A stretch of DNA of 64,000 bases from contig JAGKQI010000102.1 in assembly GCA_018806915.1 (NCBI GenBank), forward strand, positions 744,001 through 808,000, in the 5' to 3' direction. Both the position numbers and the translations under genes were made by a program. Below the pieces are notes generated by a model, which did not search any database, had not been told where the DNA came from, and saw only the letters and a program-made list of their open reading frames with translations. Positions 30,864 to 40,939 of the stretch are shown piece by piece (within the stretch, counting starts at the first letter, position 1; every line of letters starts with the position of its first letter). The DNA comes from Phytophthora colocasiae (taxonomy: Eukaryota > Oomycota > Peronosporomycetes > Peronosporales > Peronosporaceae).

Positions 30864-33635
30864 ATGAGCAGCTCCGCGGACTCGGCGCAAGCTCCTTCCG
30901 GCAGTTATTCGACCCGCTCGGGTCTGTCCAAGATCTGGCGCACCGTCAAGACACATGCGGGTGTGTACACAGGTGGCAAAGCGGAGATTTTCACAGGTCG
31001 CACAAGCACCGATGAGGAACCACGTGCTCTCATGGCTTGTATGCTGCATGACGATGTAGCCATCATCGATGCAGAGACTGGAGAGCTTCAGCGCACTCTG
31101 CAGCAGGATATAGAGGACGAAGAAGCCAAGGAATCCTTCGTGGTGTTCGCTGTACGTCCAGGCAAGAAGAACCAGCTTGTAACAGCCGGACGCAACTTGC
31201 TGCTGCGTGTATGGGACCTGGACACGTTCAAGTGTGTCCGTACGATTAAGGCTCACGAGACGCCCGTACTGGCCATGGGTTTCGACCCGTCAGGCACGCT
31301 ATTGGCTACGGGAGGGAGCGACCGAGCCGTTAAGGTTTTCGACGTGGACAAGGGATTCTGTACGCACAACTTCCGTGGCCACGCGGGTATCGTGACGCTT
31401 GTCCAGTTCCATCCAGATGCAGCGCGTCTACAGCTTGTGTCGGCTAGTGACGACACCACTGTGCGTGTTTGGGACCTGTACACGCAGAAGCAGGTGGCGT
31501 GCATCCAGGACCACATGAGTTTAGTCACCAGCGTGGCATTTTCGGAGGATGGCTACACTATGTTGTCTGCTGGACGCGACAAGGTCGTCAACTTCTGGGA
31601 CTTGAGGGATCAAAAACTCAGTAAGACTGTGTTGGTTCATGAATCAGTGGAAGGACTCGTGGTTGTGCCTTCGAGTTTCAAGTGCGTCAAAGCGGACAAG
31701 GCTCAGGACGATAAGGCTATTTACTTCATCACGGCCGGAGAGAAGGGACTGTTGCGTCTATGGCAGAGCAGCGGGAGCTCGTGCGAGACGCTGTACAAGC
31801 AAAAGTCGGATGCGTCGTCCGCTCTCACCTACATGGATCTACTATTGAGCGCTTCCCGTCGCGAAGTTGTCGTGATTTCTTCTGAACAGAACTTCCTCGT
31901 GTTTGATGAGAAGTTAAAGCGTCGTACACAGATCATTGGCTACAACGACGATATCCTCAACCTCAAGTACATCCCAGAAGCTGATGCTAGCGGGAAGCCC
32001 TCGGATATGCTGGCTGTGGCTACAAACAGTGAACAGATCCGTCTTTTGAACCGTGAAACCCTGTCTTGCGAGCTACTTTCGGGTCATACGGACATTGTTA
32101 TGGCACTAGCTGTGTCCCCCGATGGTCGCTGGCTGGTGAGTGCTTCAAAGGATCGTACCGCTCGGCTTTGGGACTTACGCCCTACTGGTGACAAGAAGAT
32201 GAAGAAAATTCTTCCACGTTGTGTGGCTACGTGCGCAGGCCACACAGAGGCTCTCGGTGCAGTCGCCATCTCGCAGCGGGCCACAAGTTTCGCTACAGGT
32301 GCTGCTTTCTTTGTGACTGGAAGTTCGGACAAAACACTTAAGCTTTGGAGTCTTCAACCGCTTGCTGGCGCGTACGCTGCTTCTTCCAAGCCGTCGCCGA
32401 CGGAGCTAACGATTTCTACGCTTGGTGCTGTTAAAGCGCACGAGAAAGATGTGAATGCGATCGCAGTATCTCCCAACGACCGCTTCATTGCTAGTGCCTC
32501 GCAGGATAAGCTCATTAAGGTGTGGCACTCGCAGCAGGCTGGCGCTGGCCGTCTCTTGACGTTGGCGGGTGTTTGCCGCGGCCACAAGCGTGGAGTCTGG
32601 GCTGTCGAGTTTTCCCCTGTTGACCAGTGTCTTGCGTCTGCCAGTGGTGACAAGACCGTGAAGGTGTGGTCCGCCAAGGACTTTTCGTGTCTCAAGACGT
32701 TCGAGGGCCACACTGCCTCAGTGCTGAACGTGCAGTTCGCTTGTGCCGGTATGCAGCTTCTCTCTGCTGGAGCTGACGGACTCGTCAAGCTCTGGACCAT
32801 CAAGAGCAACGAGTGCGAGGCGACGCTGGACAACCACGAGGACAAGATCTGGGCTCTCGCTGTGGCCAAGGACAGCTCCGAGATGGTCAGCGGTGGTGCA
32901 GACTCGGCTATTAACCTGTGGAAGGACTTCACGGAAGAGGAGGAAAGAGCTCAGCAAGACGACCGTGATGCCAAGCTGCTGAAGGAGCAGGAACTATTTA
33001 ACTGCCTCCGCAACAACAAGCTTCTGGATGCTGTTCAACTTGCATTCGAGCTTAACCACCCGAACCGCATGCTTCAGATTCTGCGTGACCTGCTCGAAGG
33101 CCCGCGACACAAGGACCAGCCCACGCTCCCTGGTGGCAAACCTATAGACCCGGACAATTTTGCACCTGAGGACATTTTTGCTCCCGTGGTGCTCAGCCTG
33201 AAAGACGAACAGCTGACAACGCTGATGGAGTGGCTACGTGACTGGAACACGAACGCTCGCAATACAGGTGTCTGTCAAGTACTGGTGAGCACAATCTTGC
33301 GTGAGTTGCCTCCGACTCGAATCAAGGCGTTAGAAGGCGCAGCCAAAACCGTGGAAGCTCTGATTGCCTACAGCGAGCGTCACTTCCAGCGCATCGACCG
33401 TATGCTGCAGAAGTCGTACCTCGTGGACTTTAGTGTTGTGACTATGAAAAGTTTGCTACCAGTTGGTGAAAGCCTGTCGGCCGTCGAGAAAACGGACAGC
33501 GATAGCGAAGTCGAGGAACCGATACCAACGAAAGCTAAGCAACAGGTCAAGGAACCGACACCAGCAAAAGCCAAACAGCAGCGGAAGCGTGGCAAGGCTG
33601 CTGCCACTGGAAAGACCAAGAAACAGCGAGTGTAA
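30864..33635 (+). CDS. UTP13: WD40 protein UTP13/TBL3, U3 snoRNP (SSU processome) component
   Basis: A single uninterrupted exon of 923 residues. About 12 WD40 repeats (residues about 55-690) form two propellers, for example LRVWDLDTFKCVRTIKAHE, VRVWDLYTQKQVACIQDH, ARLWDLRPTG and IKVWHSQQAG. The UTP13 C-terminal helical domain follows (LFNCLRNNKLLDAVQLAFEL through MLQILRDLLEG and TLMEWLRDWNTNARN). It ends in a Lys-rich tail with two similar EEPIPTKAKQQ/KEPTPAKAKQQ units. UTP13 is part of the UTP-B complex that processes pre-18S rRNA in the nucleolus. Confidence 0.95.
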   Translation: MSSSADSAQAPSGSYSTRSGLSKIWRTVKTHAGVYTGGKAEIFTGRTSTDEEPRALMACMLHDDVAIIDAETGELQRTLQQDIEDEEAKESFVVFAVRPGKKNQLVTAGRNLLLRVWDLDTFKCVRTIKAHETPVLAMGFDPSGTLLATGGSDRAVKVFDVDKGFCTHNFRGHAGIVTLVQFHPDAARLQLVSASDDTTVRVWDLYTQKQVACIQDHMSLVTSVAFSEDGYTMLSAGRDKVVNFWDLRDQKLSKTVLVHESVEGLVVVPSSFKCVKADKAQDDKAIYFITAGEKGLLRLWQSSGSSCETLYKQKSDASSALTYMDLLLSASRREVVVISSEQNFLVFDEKLKRRTQIIGYNDDILNLKYIPEADASGKPSDMLAVATNSEQIRLLNRETLSCELLSGHTDIVMALAVSPDGRWLVSASKDRTARLWDLRPTGDKKMKKILPRCVATCAGHTEALGAVAISQRATSFATGAAFFVTGSSDKTLKLWSLQPLAGAYAASSKPSPTELTISTLGAVKAHEKDVNAIAVSPNDRFIASASQDKLIKVWHSQQAGAGRLLTLAGVCRGHKRGVWAVEFSPVDQCLASASGDKTVKVWSAKDFSCLKTFEGHTASVLNVQFACAGMQLLSAGADGLVKLWTIKSNECEATLDNHEDKIWALAVAKDSSEMVSGGADSAINLWKDFTEEEERAQQDDRDAKLLKEQELFNCLRNNKLLDAVQLAFELNHPNRMLQILRDLLEGPRHKDQPTLPGGKPIDPDNFAPEDIFAPVVLSLKDEQLTTLMEWLRDWNTNARNTGVCQVLVSTILRELPPTRIKALEGAAKTVEALIAYSERHFQRIDRMLQKSYLVDFSVVTMKSLLPVGESLSAVEKTDSDSEVEEPIPTKAKQQVKEPTPAKAKQQRKRGKAAATGKTKKQRV

Positions 33636-33695
33636 GTAGATCCCTCATAGAGTCCTCGATTTTCATGATTCTTTTTTTCTCCTAGTCCTCAGTTC

Positions 33696-33922
33696 GCCTT
33701 ATGAGTCTACCTAGATTACCAACTACAACTATCGCTATAGCTAGCCTAGACACTCTTGGGCCTATAACGTCAGTAGTCTGACAGGTCTCCTCGACGTAGG
33801 CTATCATAGCCCTCTCCATGTTTGCAGCGGTGTTCACGTCTCAGCTGCGAGTCTTCCTCTTCTTGGACAGGACTTGGGTCTTCATCCGGGGTAGACTCGG
33901 GTAGTAGTGTCTGATGCTACCT
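33696..33922 (-). mobile_element. Fanzor-family remnant D (right half only)
   Basis: The right tip (CTCATAAGGC in element direction) is at 33696. The right-end hairpin here is GTCAG-ACTA-CTGAC. Upstream in the element, AAGAAGAGGAAGACTCGCAG followed by a GACGTGAACACCGC-like stretch matches B and G/E. The left half is missing: the sequence switches at 33922 to a short repeat shared with 51642-51690. It sits about 60 bp downstream of UTP13. Confidence 0.75.
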
Positions 33923-33969
33923 CCCATAAAACCACGCGTTAGATGTGGGCATGTGGAACTAAAGCGAAG
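33923..33969 (-). repeat. 47-bp repeat, copy 1 (3' end of RWDD2)
   Basis: It shares CCCATAAAACCACGCGTTAG, and most of the following 27 bp, with 51642-51690 on the same strand. Here it overlaps the last codons and the stop of the RWDD2 gene. Confidence 0.85.
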
Positions 33970-34891
33970 TGTCCTCAGTTCTGCTGTAGATCTTCATGAT
34001 AGTGAGAAATAATTCCTCTAGTCCAGCATCTTGACAAGCTGCAGCCAAGTCCGACATGCCATTCTCAGGGAACTCGTGGAAGCTGCATGGTAGTCGCCTC
34101 AACGAGTCGATACTTCCGGTAGAATTCTCGTTTAATTCTTCTGTTTGCTCTCCACGAACTGTGATCTGTTTCCAACGAAGATGCTGAAGCCTGCGCACAT
34201 ATTCCTGAACATTGGACTCGGCACCTTCGACAATTACGACGCCAGGCCATCCGATCTTGCTAAAACCTCCAAGCTGTAACTCTCGAGCCCATTCCTTTAC
34301 TACACGCCGCTTGTTGGACGCGATGATGTGGTGGAAGTAGATTGCACGTCGACCTAGCACGACTTCAGCAGTTTCTTGGGGTGCAGCATCACTTTGTTCA
34401 ACCTCCACGAGTTCTCTAGACTGCACTTGGGATAAAAAGTCACTCATCTGCTGGTACAGTTGCAAACCCACTAGTTCTTTGGTTCCACAGGCAGCAACTG
34501 CTAGGTCTTTCAGCTCTGTACTGAGATTATCCATATCCACTCGAGAGAGCTGAGGACATTTTACCTCGAATAGCATTGGCTCGGATTCTGGGTAGCCTGG
34601 AGGGCATGTGAGCGTCAAAGTGGGCACTTGACGTTCAAATGCTAGATCCTAAAATAATAACCAGTATCAGTACAGATGCCACGAGATATTTTATCTGCAA
34701 ATTACATTGTAGAAAAGCGTGTACTGGACTTGGCATTCTGGTCGTTGCATTCCATCGCTAGCAGCGAAATCCTCGAGAGAAGACTTGGCCACCATGTCGA
34801 CGTGTAGCTCCTGGTCATCGGGAAACATACTCAACATACACTCGAGTTCCTCGAGCTGCTGTTGTGCAGTTGACAACCCGCCATCCTCCAT
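33959..34891 (-). CDS. RWD-domain protein, RWDD2-like
   Basis: Two exons (34891-34706, 34648-33959) give 291 residues, close to human RWDD2A/B. The N-terminal RWD domain reads LEELECMLSMFPDDQELHVD, TLTLTCPPGYPESEPMLFEV and LVGLQLYQQMSDFL. The C-terminal DUF1115-type domain reads YFHHIIASNKRRVVKEWARE, LGGFSKIGWPGVVIVEGAE and LEELFLTIMKIY. The molecular role is unknown; RWD domains bind ubiquitin-pathway proteins. The hAT-like element at 34895 lies 4 bp upstream of the ATG, and its target duplication includes the start codon. The gene has been cut off from its original 5' region. Confidence 0.83.
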
Positions 34892-34894
34892 CAG

Positions 34895-35768
34895 CAGGGG
34901 TCAAGAGTACTTAGAGTGTGCAAATCAGTACTATATCAGCAGTACTTTGCCATACATGTAGTACTTCATTAATTTGCATCGCTAAATCAGAACTCAAAAA
35001 TAGTACTTTATCACTTGCGTTCAACGTTGATGCATCACTTTTCAACATTGACGTATCACTTGCACTCACAACTGAAAGATTAAGCGCCTCACGGCGCTGA
35101 TAGTTGCTAGTTGCGGGTGCGTGTGTGTGCGAAACACTTGGCACCTGGTTGCTTGACCCAATGACAAAATCTACAGTTGATATGCTGGTTTGCCCACGCG
35201 TACGAAGTGAAGGTGACGATGGAACCAAGCATATCTCTCCCAAGAAGCTAAGAAAGAGGCGCTCAAGATCGAACAGGATGTGAAAAGCGTGCCTTCTTCT
35301 GGCAAATCACTGCTTTACAATGAACACCGCGAGGTATTTTGCTCTCTTTACTCACCCACGTACTGTCAGCCGGAAAGCGTGGCAAATTATCGCCTCGAAG
35401 TAGATCTTGTACCTAGCGTGAATGATGAAACTGTGATTTCCTGCACTGGCACGAGTTTGGCTGGGAAGAAGCGCTTCCAACGCGTTTCAGGGACGCGTAT
35501 ACACTACAGGCGGGTTCGTAATGAATTTGTTGCGGACTCAAACCGACAATGAACGGGCAGAAAAGCAGGTATTGTTGAAGCACAACGAGAAGAAGATCCG
35601 ACGTATGAAACAATCCGGTCAAGGTGTCGAGATCGATTGACTAGTACTTGAGTAATGCATAAATTCATTTGCTTTGTGTGCGACGTGAAGTACTTAATCA
35701 CTTTCACATCGTCCGTAGCCCAAACTGCTGCATCACTTTGAAAAAATGGCCAGTACTCTTGACCCCTG
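34895..35768. mobile_element. hAT-like element at the RWDD2 start codon
   Basis: Perfect inverted ends CAGGGGTCAAGAGTACT / AGTACTCTTGACCCCTG are flanked by the 8-bp duplication TCCATCAG (34887-34894 and 35769-35776). This is the hAT signature. The 874-bp interior has several AGTACT-type subterminal motifs and no recognisable transposase. Short frames such as 35280-35552 have no domain. Near 35530-35639 a frame ending LLKHNEKKIRRMKQSGQGVE could be captured or decayed coding sequence. Confidence 0.88.
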
Positions 35769-35789
35769 TCCATCAGAAGTCATGCCTAC

Positions 35790-36004
35790 AGAAGCGTATG
35801 TGATCGAAGTTCATCATGAACCTAGTATCTACGGAAGCCTTGAACTTGAAGGCTGCCAAAGGTTGCGCTTCCTCACGGCTCTGAGCGACGGCTGAGCCAA
35901 GTTCTTCTCACTTCTACATTTTCCAACCCCCCTAAGAAGCACCACCCCACATCAAGTTCGACGACCAAGCATCTCCGGCGCTGCCGGCTACGCTGCGGTC
36001 ACCG
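35790..36004 (+). mobile_element. Fanzor-family element G/E, left half
   Basis: GAAGTTCATCATGAACCTAG at 35806 and the following 190 bp match the left side of B (for example GCGCTTCCTCACGGCTCTGA, TTCGACGACCAAGCATC and GGCTACGCTGCGGTCA). It is interrupted at 36005 by an LTR. The right half lies 14.2 kb away at 50199-50491 in the same orientation, so both are one element split by the retrotransposon. Confidence 0.78.
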
Positions 36005-36098
36005 TGTCGCAACCCCCTTTCGGTGGGTCACTAAGGATCAGGTACCTGCGGGCTGTTGAAGAGTACAGACCCGGACGGGGTGCATGAAGACTAGACTA

Positions 36099-37102
36099 CA
36101 CCTTTGCCCGTCCAAACTTAAGTAAAACGGCATTCAAAGTTGGCAGCTTTTATTTTGGGGTCCCAAAATATACCCAAAATTAAGTGTCCCACTACCTTAG
36201 CGCATTCAAAGTTGACTAATCTGCATTCAAAGTTGGCAAAAACCCGACGTGTGTTGATGCATCCTCCCGGGCACTTGATTTTTCGCGCGCGCGCGAAACT
36301 CAATCGCAGTTGAGCAGTGTCTTCATTCCCCAATTTGCCTCCAACAACGCGGATGCCCTCTCAAGCCGCATCGAGACCATCACTTGCAACAACGATGTTC
36401 AAGGAGAAGCGCAAGCAGTTTGCTCAAGCTTTGGTCAATCACCAACGACAAGGTAACCTCGTGATTTACTTTGACGGGACTAACTACATGTACAACTTGT
36501 ACACCAAGCGTTCACGTGGTCGAGCCAAGAAGGGCAAACGTGCTATTGAAAGGCTTCCCCCGTCGAAAGGAGCGAGCTTGCAAATTCAATGCGCTGTATT
36601 CTCTGCCATTGGGGTTGTTGCGTATCGAACTCAACGCGGCAGCATCAAAATGCAAGACAACGCTGACTTCGTGGATGAGCTGTATGCGACTGTCAAGGAC
36701 TCCGACGTGTTCAAGAACGACTTCAACGGCAAGAAGATTGTTGTTGTCTTCGACAACGCGCCTGCGCACAGCCAGAATGAGACGCTTGTTACGGCTCGCG
36801 ACGACCTGATGAAGCGAGGATGAGGCTTCTGGAGCGCGCTGCCCACGTCTCCATGCCGAAGATTACCCAGCAGCTTGTGGTGATGATAGAGCTGCACGCG
36901 CGAGACTTCGTGAACGCCGCGATCCGCTACGAAGACATGTCGTACGGCGCTTAAGTAAAACTGCCAACTTGGAATGCAGATTAGTCAACTTTGATTGCGC
37001 TAAGGTAGTGGGACACTCAATTTTGGGTACATTTTGGGGACCCCAAAATAAAAGCTGCCAACTTTGAATGCCGTTTTACTTAAGATAGGACGGGCAAAGG
37101 TG
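36099..37102 (+). mobile_element. Tc1/mariner-type element with long inverted repeats
   Basis: It starts CACCTTTGCCCGTCC, ends GGACGGGCAAAGGTG and is flanked by TA on both sides (36097-36098, 37103-37104). Inverted repeats run to about 150 bp, and several copies of CATTCAAAGTTG-like motifs lie within each end. Comparison with the right LTR shows the clean empty site ACTAGTAGTAG. Confidence 0.9.
36353..36823 (+). pseudogene. Truncated Tc1/mariner (DDE_3-type) transposase
   Basis: From ATG 36353 it reads VIYFDGTNYMYNLYTKRSRG (first catalytic Asp, typical DDE_3 strand), then GRAKKGKRA and IVVVFDNAPAHSQNE (second catalytic Asp). It stops at 36823. A shifted frame (36820-36954) supplies a C-terminal tail, ARDFVNAAIRYEDMSYGA. 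The region with the third acidic residue and the N-terminal DNA-binding HTH part are missing, so the enzyme is not functional. Confidence 0.85.
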
Positions 37103-37797
37103 TAGTAGTTGAAGAGTAGACGAGAGTGTAAAATGCAAAAGTTCTTGTTCTGGCTTGTTGTTCAGCAGGTAAATTCGAGACTGACTAGATTCACGCGAAG
37201 TCTTTACCAGCACTTGTAGGGGTGGCACACCTCCAACTTGGATGACCTAGAGACCGAGAGACGACCTCCGTCCTCAGCACGAAGAGCACGCAAGAGGTAA
37301 TTAGTACCTTCGAACAGAGTACCACGGAAGTGGACCTCGGACAGTACACTAGGCCCACCGGCCACTTCAGTCACTTCAGTGTCTGGACAAATCACAATGC
37401 CCAGCACCGTGGTGAACTCGAAGTCGACAAAGTCAACGGGCAAGAAGCACAACCGAAGCTGGTTCACACGTAGAATTCCCGGGTACGGGACATACTCCCC
37501 GACCAAAACGTTGAACGTCCTCGTTCAACTCGGTAGGGCTTCTTGCCCAGGCGACACTGGCCGACGTAGAGTTCACCACAGTAAAGAGACAGTCGAAGTA
37601 ATTGAACCACTCGAAACGCACAGATAGTGGATCAGGTAGGAAGTAGCAGAGTATCGGACAGGTTAGATCAAAGCAGGGTGAATATTCCGTACGGCCGGAC
37701 CGAACAATTCACATTCAAGAGCTCCCCACAGTCAGGATCACTTCACACTTCAACTTCGAACTCGCAATTAGAAGGAGTAGTCGATGTCGCTCGAACA

Positions 37798-39468
37798 GTA
37801 TAGAGTACTCCCCTCGAAAAACAGGTAGTCACTTAGAGTAGTAGTAGTGGCCCAGAATCCTTGTCAAAGAGAACCATCTGGTATTGTCAAGACACGGCTT
37901 CCATAAGCCTCAGCGAGTCATCGAAGAGATCCCCTCTAACTATCCAGCAGTACGTTCGCACAGTTCTCGAAGTCACTTCACCAAGCAGTCTCACAGCACT
38001 CGGTCACTTATCCAAGTAGGTGTTTCAAGCTCAAACCAGTCACTCATCACGAAGTAGTTAGAAGTAGCTCGGCCAGTCACTCGTCACGAAGTAGATGTTC
38101 TACCAGCCACTCATCTCGAAGTCACATGAGCAAGAGGGTATCAAAGCCGCTTCTCCAAGTGGGCTCATCAGACACAACCTCTGCTCACTTCAACTTGAGT
38201 TCCACTCAGTAGTTCGGCTTCACTCTCAGCGCCAGTGTTTCGCTTCAAGTCCTGGTAGCAGCAAGTAGCCAGGGCTCACTTCGAATCCAAGGTCCAAGTA
38301 ATTCGATCAGTATTCTCGTCCAAAACGCATGGCTGCAAGTAGACCAGTCAGATCCTGGAGTCGACAAAGAGTAGGTAGTTCAGGCAGCAAGTTCCCCAGG
38401 CAACAAGTACTCCAGACAGCTAGTACTTCAGGCAACTAGTACTCCAGGCTACTAGTGCTCCGTGACTTGTGGAGTCGAACGTCAGCAACTTTGGTCCGTG
38501 CTCACGTCAGAGTCGAAATATAGTTCATTCCGCAAGTACTTCATTTCAGCCAGTGTTCACGTCAGAGTCGAAAGGTAGCAAGTAGTTCATTCCGCAAGTA
38601 CTTCACTTCAGCCAGTGTTCACGTCAGAGTCGAAAGGTAGCAAGTAGTTCATTCCTCAAGTACTTTACTTCAGCCAGTGTTCACGTCAGAGTTGAAAGGT
38701 AGCAAGTAGTTCATTCCGCAAGTACTTTACTTCAGCCAGTGTTCACCTCGAAGTAGATCAGCATCAACGCGGGTAGAGTTGATCAGCAGTACGTCCTTCA
38801 GTCAGCGGATGGAGTGGATCAATCACCAGCTGCTACTTCGCGCAGTGGCGGAGTCAACCAGCACCAGCTACTTCGCGCGATGGTGGAGTCGATCAGAATC
38901 AACTGCTTCAATCAGTGGCTGAGTCGATCATAATCAACTACTTCGGTCAGTGACGGAGTGGATCACCAGCGGCTACTTAGGTCAGTGAGAGTAGTAGATC
39001 TCCATCAGCTACTTCGGTCAGTAGCTGAGTCGACTAGCAGCAGGTACTTCAGGTATGTGGTACTCACCGACCACAACTAAATCATCCCTTTGAGAACTCC
39101 AAGATAATGTTGCCGCCTCCCCGACCAAAACGTGTATCACTCCACCAACTAACAGTCGAGATCGATCAACACGTCACCTCGCGACTTCATCCACTCAGTA
39201 TCCTACTTAGCCGTACTGATAGTCAGTGTGTGCTCACCCCCATGAGCCATCGACTGTCTTGTCGAGACCAATCTACTTCGTAGTCACTGCAGCAATCAGG
39301 ATGGCTAGTCCCCCCGGATCGAAAACTCTAGTCTGCGTCCTGTCCACTCCAGTAGTGTCCACTTCCCAACTAGTCACAATAATCTCAGTCCCTCTGGTAG
39401 TAGTCGACTCAGTCCGATCGTCATGAGCGTCTGCCTGGGTTGCGTCCGGGAATTCTCGGTAAGTATCT
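37798..39468. other. Outer retrotransposon interior, non-coding 3' part
   Basis: No gene is recognised. The sequence is rich in CACTTCGAAGTAG-like words. A 62-bp tandem repeat with about four units lies at 38498-38752 (unit contains CAGCCAGTGTTCACGTCAGA). Weaker units of about 40-45 bp with GCTACTTCGGTCAGTG follow at 38760-39060. The inner gypsy element starts at 39469. Confidence 0.7.
38498..38752. repeat. 62-bp minisatellite, about four units
   Basis: Successive units share GTAGCAAGTAGTTCATTCC, CAAGTACTT and CAGCCAGTGTTCACGTCAGA with single-base changes. It lies in the non-coding part of the outer LTR element. Confidence 0.85.
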
Positions 39469-39879
39469 TGTAACGGGGTTACACGGCGCTGCGCGCCTTG
39501 GCTACAGTTGGTGTGGTACACACCGACTATCACACGTCACAGATCTGTGTATGACACATCGTGTTTCCCACACGTCACATATGTAGCCACTTGTTGGCAG
39601 TTAGCTCAGAGCCACACATTGCATTTAGACTAGGATTTAGTATGTTAGATACTAAATCCGTTACATTTAGGATTAGGGCAATAAAATCAATAAAAATCAG
39701 TTTGCATTTTACATAATTAGTGTTAGTTCCTTTGTTATAGGGACACTGACTCTGTGAGTCCCGTATTTAGTGGACTACTTGGTTCTTGTATAGAACCGAA
39801 GGCTAGTGCCTTGCAAGCAGGACTCTACGAGTCAAGTAAACTTCCTCTGTGCCGTGCACACCTACGCAGCCCCGCTGCA
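39469..39879 (+). repeat. 5' LTR of the inner gypsy element
   Basis: 411 bp, TG...CA, preceded by TATCT. It is longer than the 3' LTR because it keeps segments such as GGTGTGGTACACACCGA and TCTGTGAGTCCCGTATTTAG that the 3' copy lacks. Confidence 0.92.
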
Positions 39880-39935
39880 TCTGGTAGCACTCGTAGTCAA
39901 TCAACTCCTGAGTTGAAGACCGTCTCTCTGTGAGA

Positions 39936-40901
39936 ATGGAGCCAGAAGCATACGCTCACTTGACTCCGAGTCAGCGGGACACGCTTAACAAGCTTACGTC
40001 CTTGCTAGGCCCGGAAGGTATGGCGCACCTTGCGTCCCAAGGGCCGGAGGCCGTCAACGCGCGCCTCGAGGCATTCGCCTCGTACGAAAACGCTCTCGTT
40101 GAGCACATCCAACGGAATGTAAAAGGGGTTAACCCCGCTCCGAGAGCTAAGCCCGTCACGCTCAGCGTGAAGACCTTTCACGGGCACGAAGAAGAGAACC
40201 TCCTGTTGTGGACCCGAGAGGTCGAAATGGCCATGGGAGCCGCTATGCTCCAGTTGGAAGGCCAACGCGTGGCGTTCACCATCTCTAAGCTCGAAGGGCG
40301 AGCACGAGAATGGGCCTTGACGTCTGGGACGTCGGTAGAAATGGCCTTCCCCACTTGGGGTGAGCTTAAGGCCAAGCTTACGCAAGTGTTTGCTCCGCCT
40401 AACCAGGCGTATCGCGTGCGGTCACGCTTCCTTGCTTGTCGCCAGGGCAAGAAGGATCTGGTGGACTAAGAGCTGCGCACGCTCATTGCCGGCATGGCTG
40501 CCGACCCTCTACCTGAGGAGGTCACCGTGACCATCTTCATGGAAGGTTTGCGAGCTGGCGTGGCCAGGACGGAGGCATTCCGTCAGAACCCTCGCACCTT
40601 CGAGGACGCTGTCAGCGTGGCACTGAATGCCGAACACAACTTTAAGTTGTCGAGGGTCGGTGCTAACAGCACGGGGTCCGGGGGACCCGAGCCCATGGAC
40701 CTCAGCTATGCTGAAGATGAAGTAGCCGAGCTACGAGCTGCGGTGCAGCGTATGAGCACCCGCCGGTGCTACACGTGTGGTAGTCCCACACATCTGAGGC
40801 CCAACTGCCCCCTGCGCAAAGAGCGCGCCGGCCAGAATGGCCGCAACCCTGCCGCGGGTCCCGCTTTGGGCTCTGCCCAGGGAAACGACGGCTCCCAGTA
40901 G
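39936..40901 (+). pseudogene. Gypsy gag with one in-frame stop
   Basis: From ATG 39936 the frame continues past a TAA at 40467 (DLVD-stop-ELRT) to 40901. Retrotrans_gag-type region (LLLWTREVEMAMGAAML, REWALTSGT, FLACRQGKKDLVD) and a CCHC-type zinc knuckle (CYTCGSPTHLRPNCP) are present. The single stop separates capsid halves. Pol starts about 40 nt later in another frame. Confidence 0.88.
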
Positions 40902-40939
40902 ACGCGGGGCGGTCTACTGGGGAAGAACTGAGTTCTGCA

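Larger units (their letters stand above)
36005..37797 (-). repeat. Left LTR (3' LTR) of the outer retrotransposon, split by a mariner element
   Basis: It begins TGTCGCAACCCCC and ends GATGTCGCTCGAACA in plus sense. Without the 1004-bp mariner insertion it is about 787 bp and nearly identical to 49426-50198. A purine-rich tract (CGAGGGGAG, minus sense, 37810-37825) abuts its inner edge, as a 3' LTR needs. Confidence 0.82.

Noticed and set aside
35280..35552. Plus-strand 90-codon frame as a host gene
   Set aside because: It lies wholly inside the hAT-like element and shows no domain or conserved neighbour.
38498..38752. CRISPR array
   Set aside because: The 62-bp units are contiguous minisatellite repeats with no unique spacers and lie in a eukaryotic retrotransposon.
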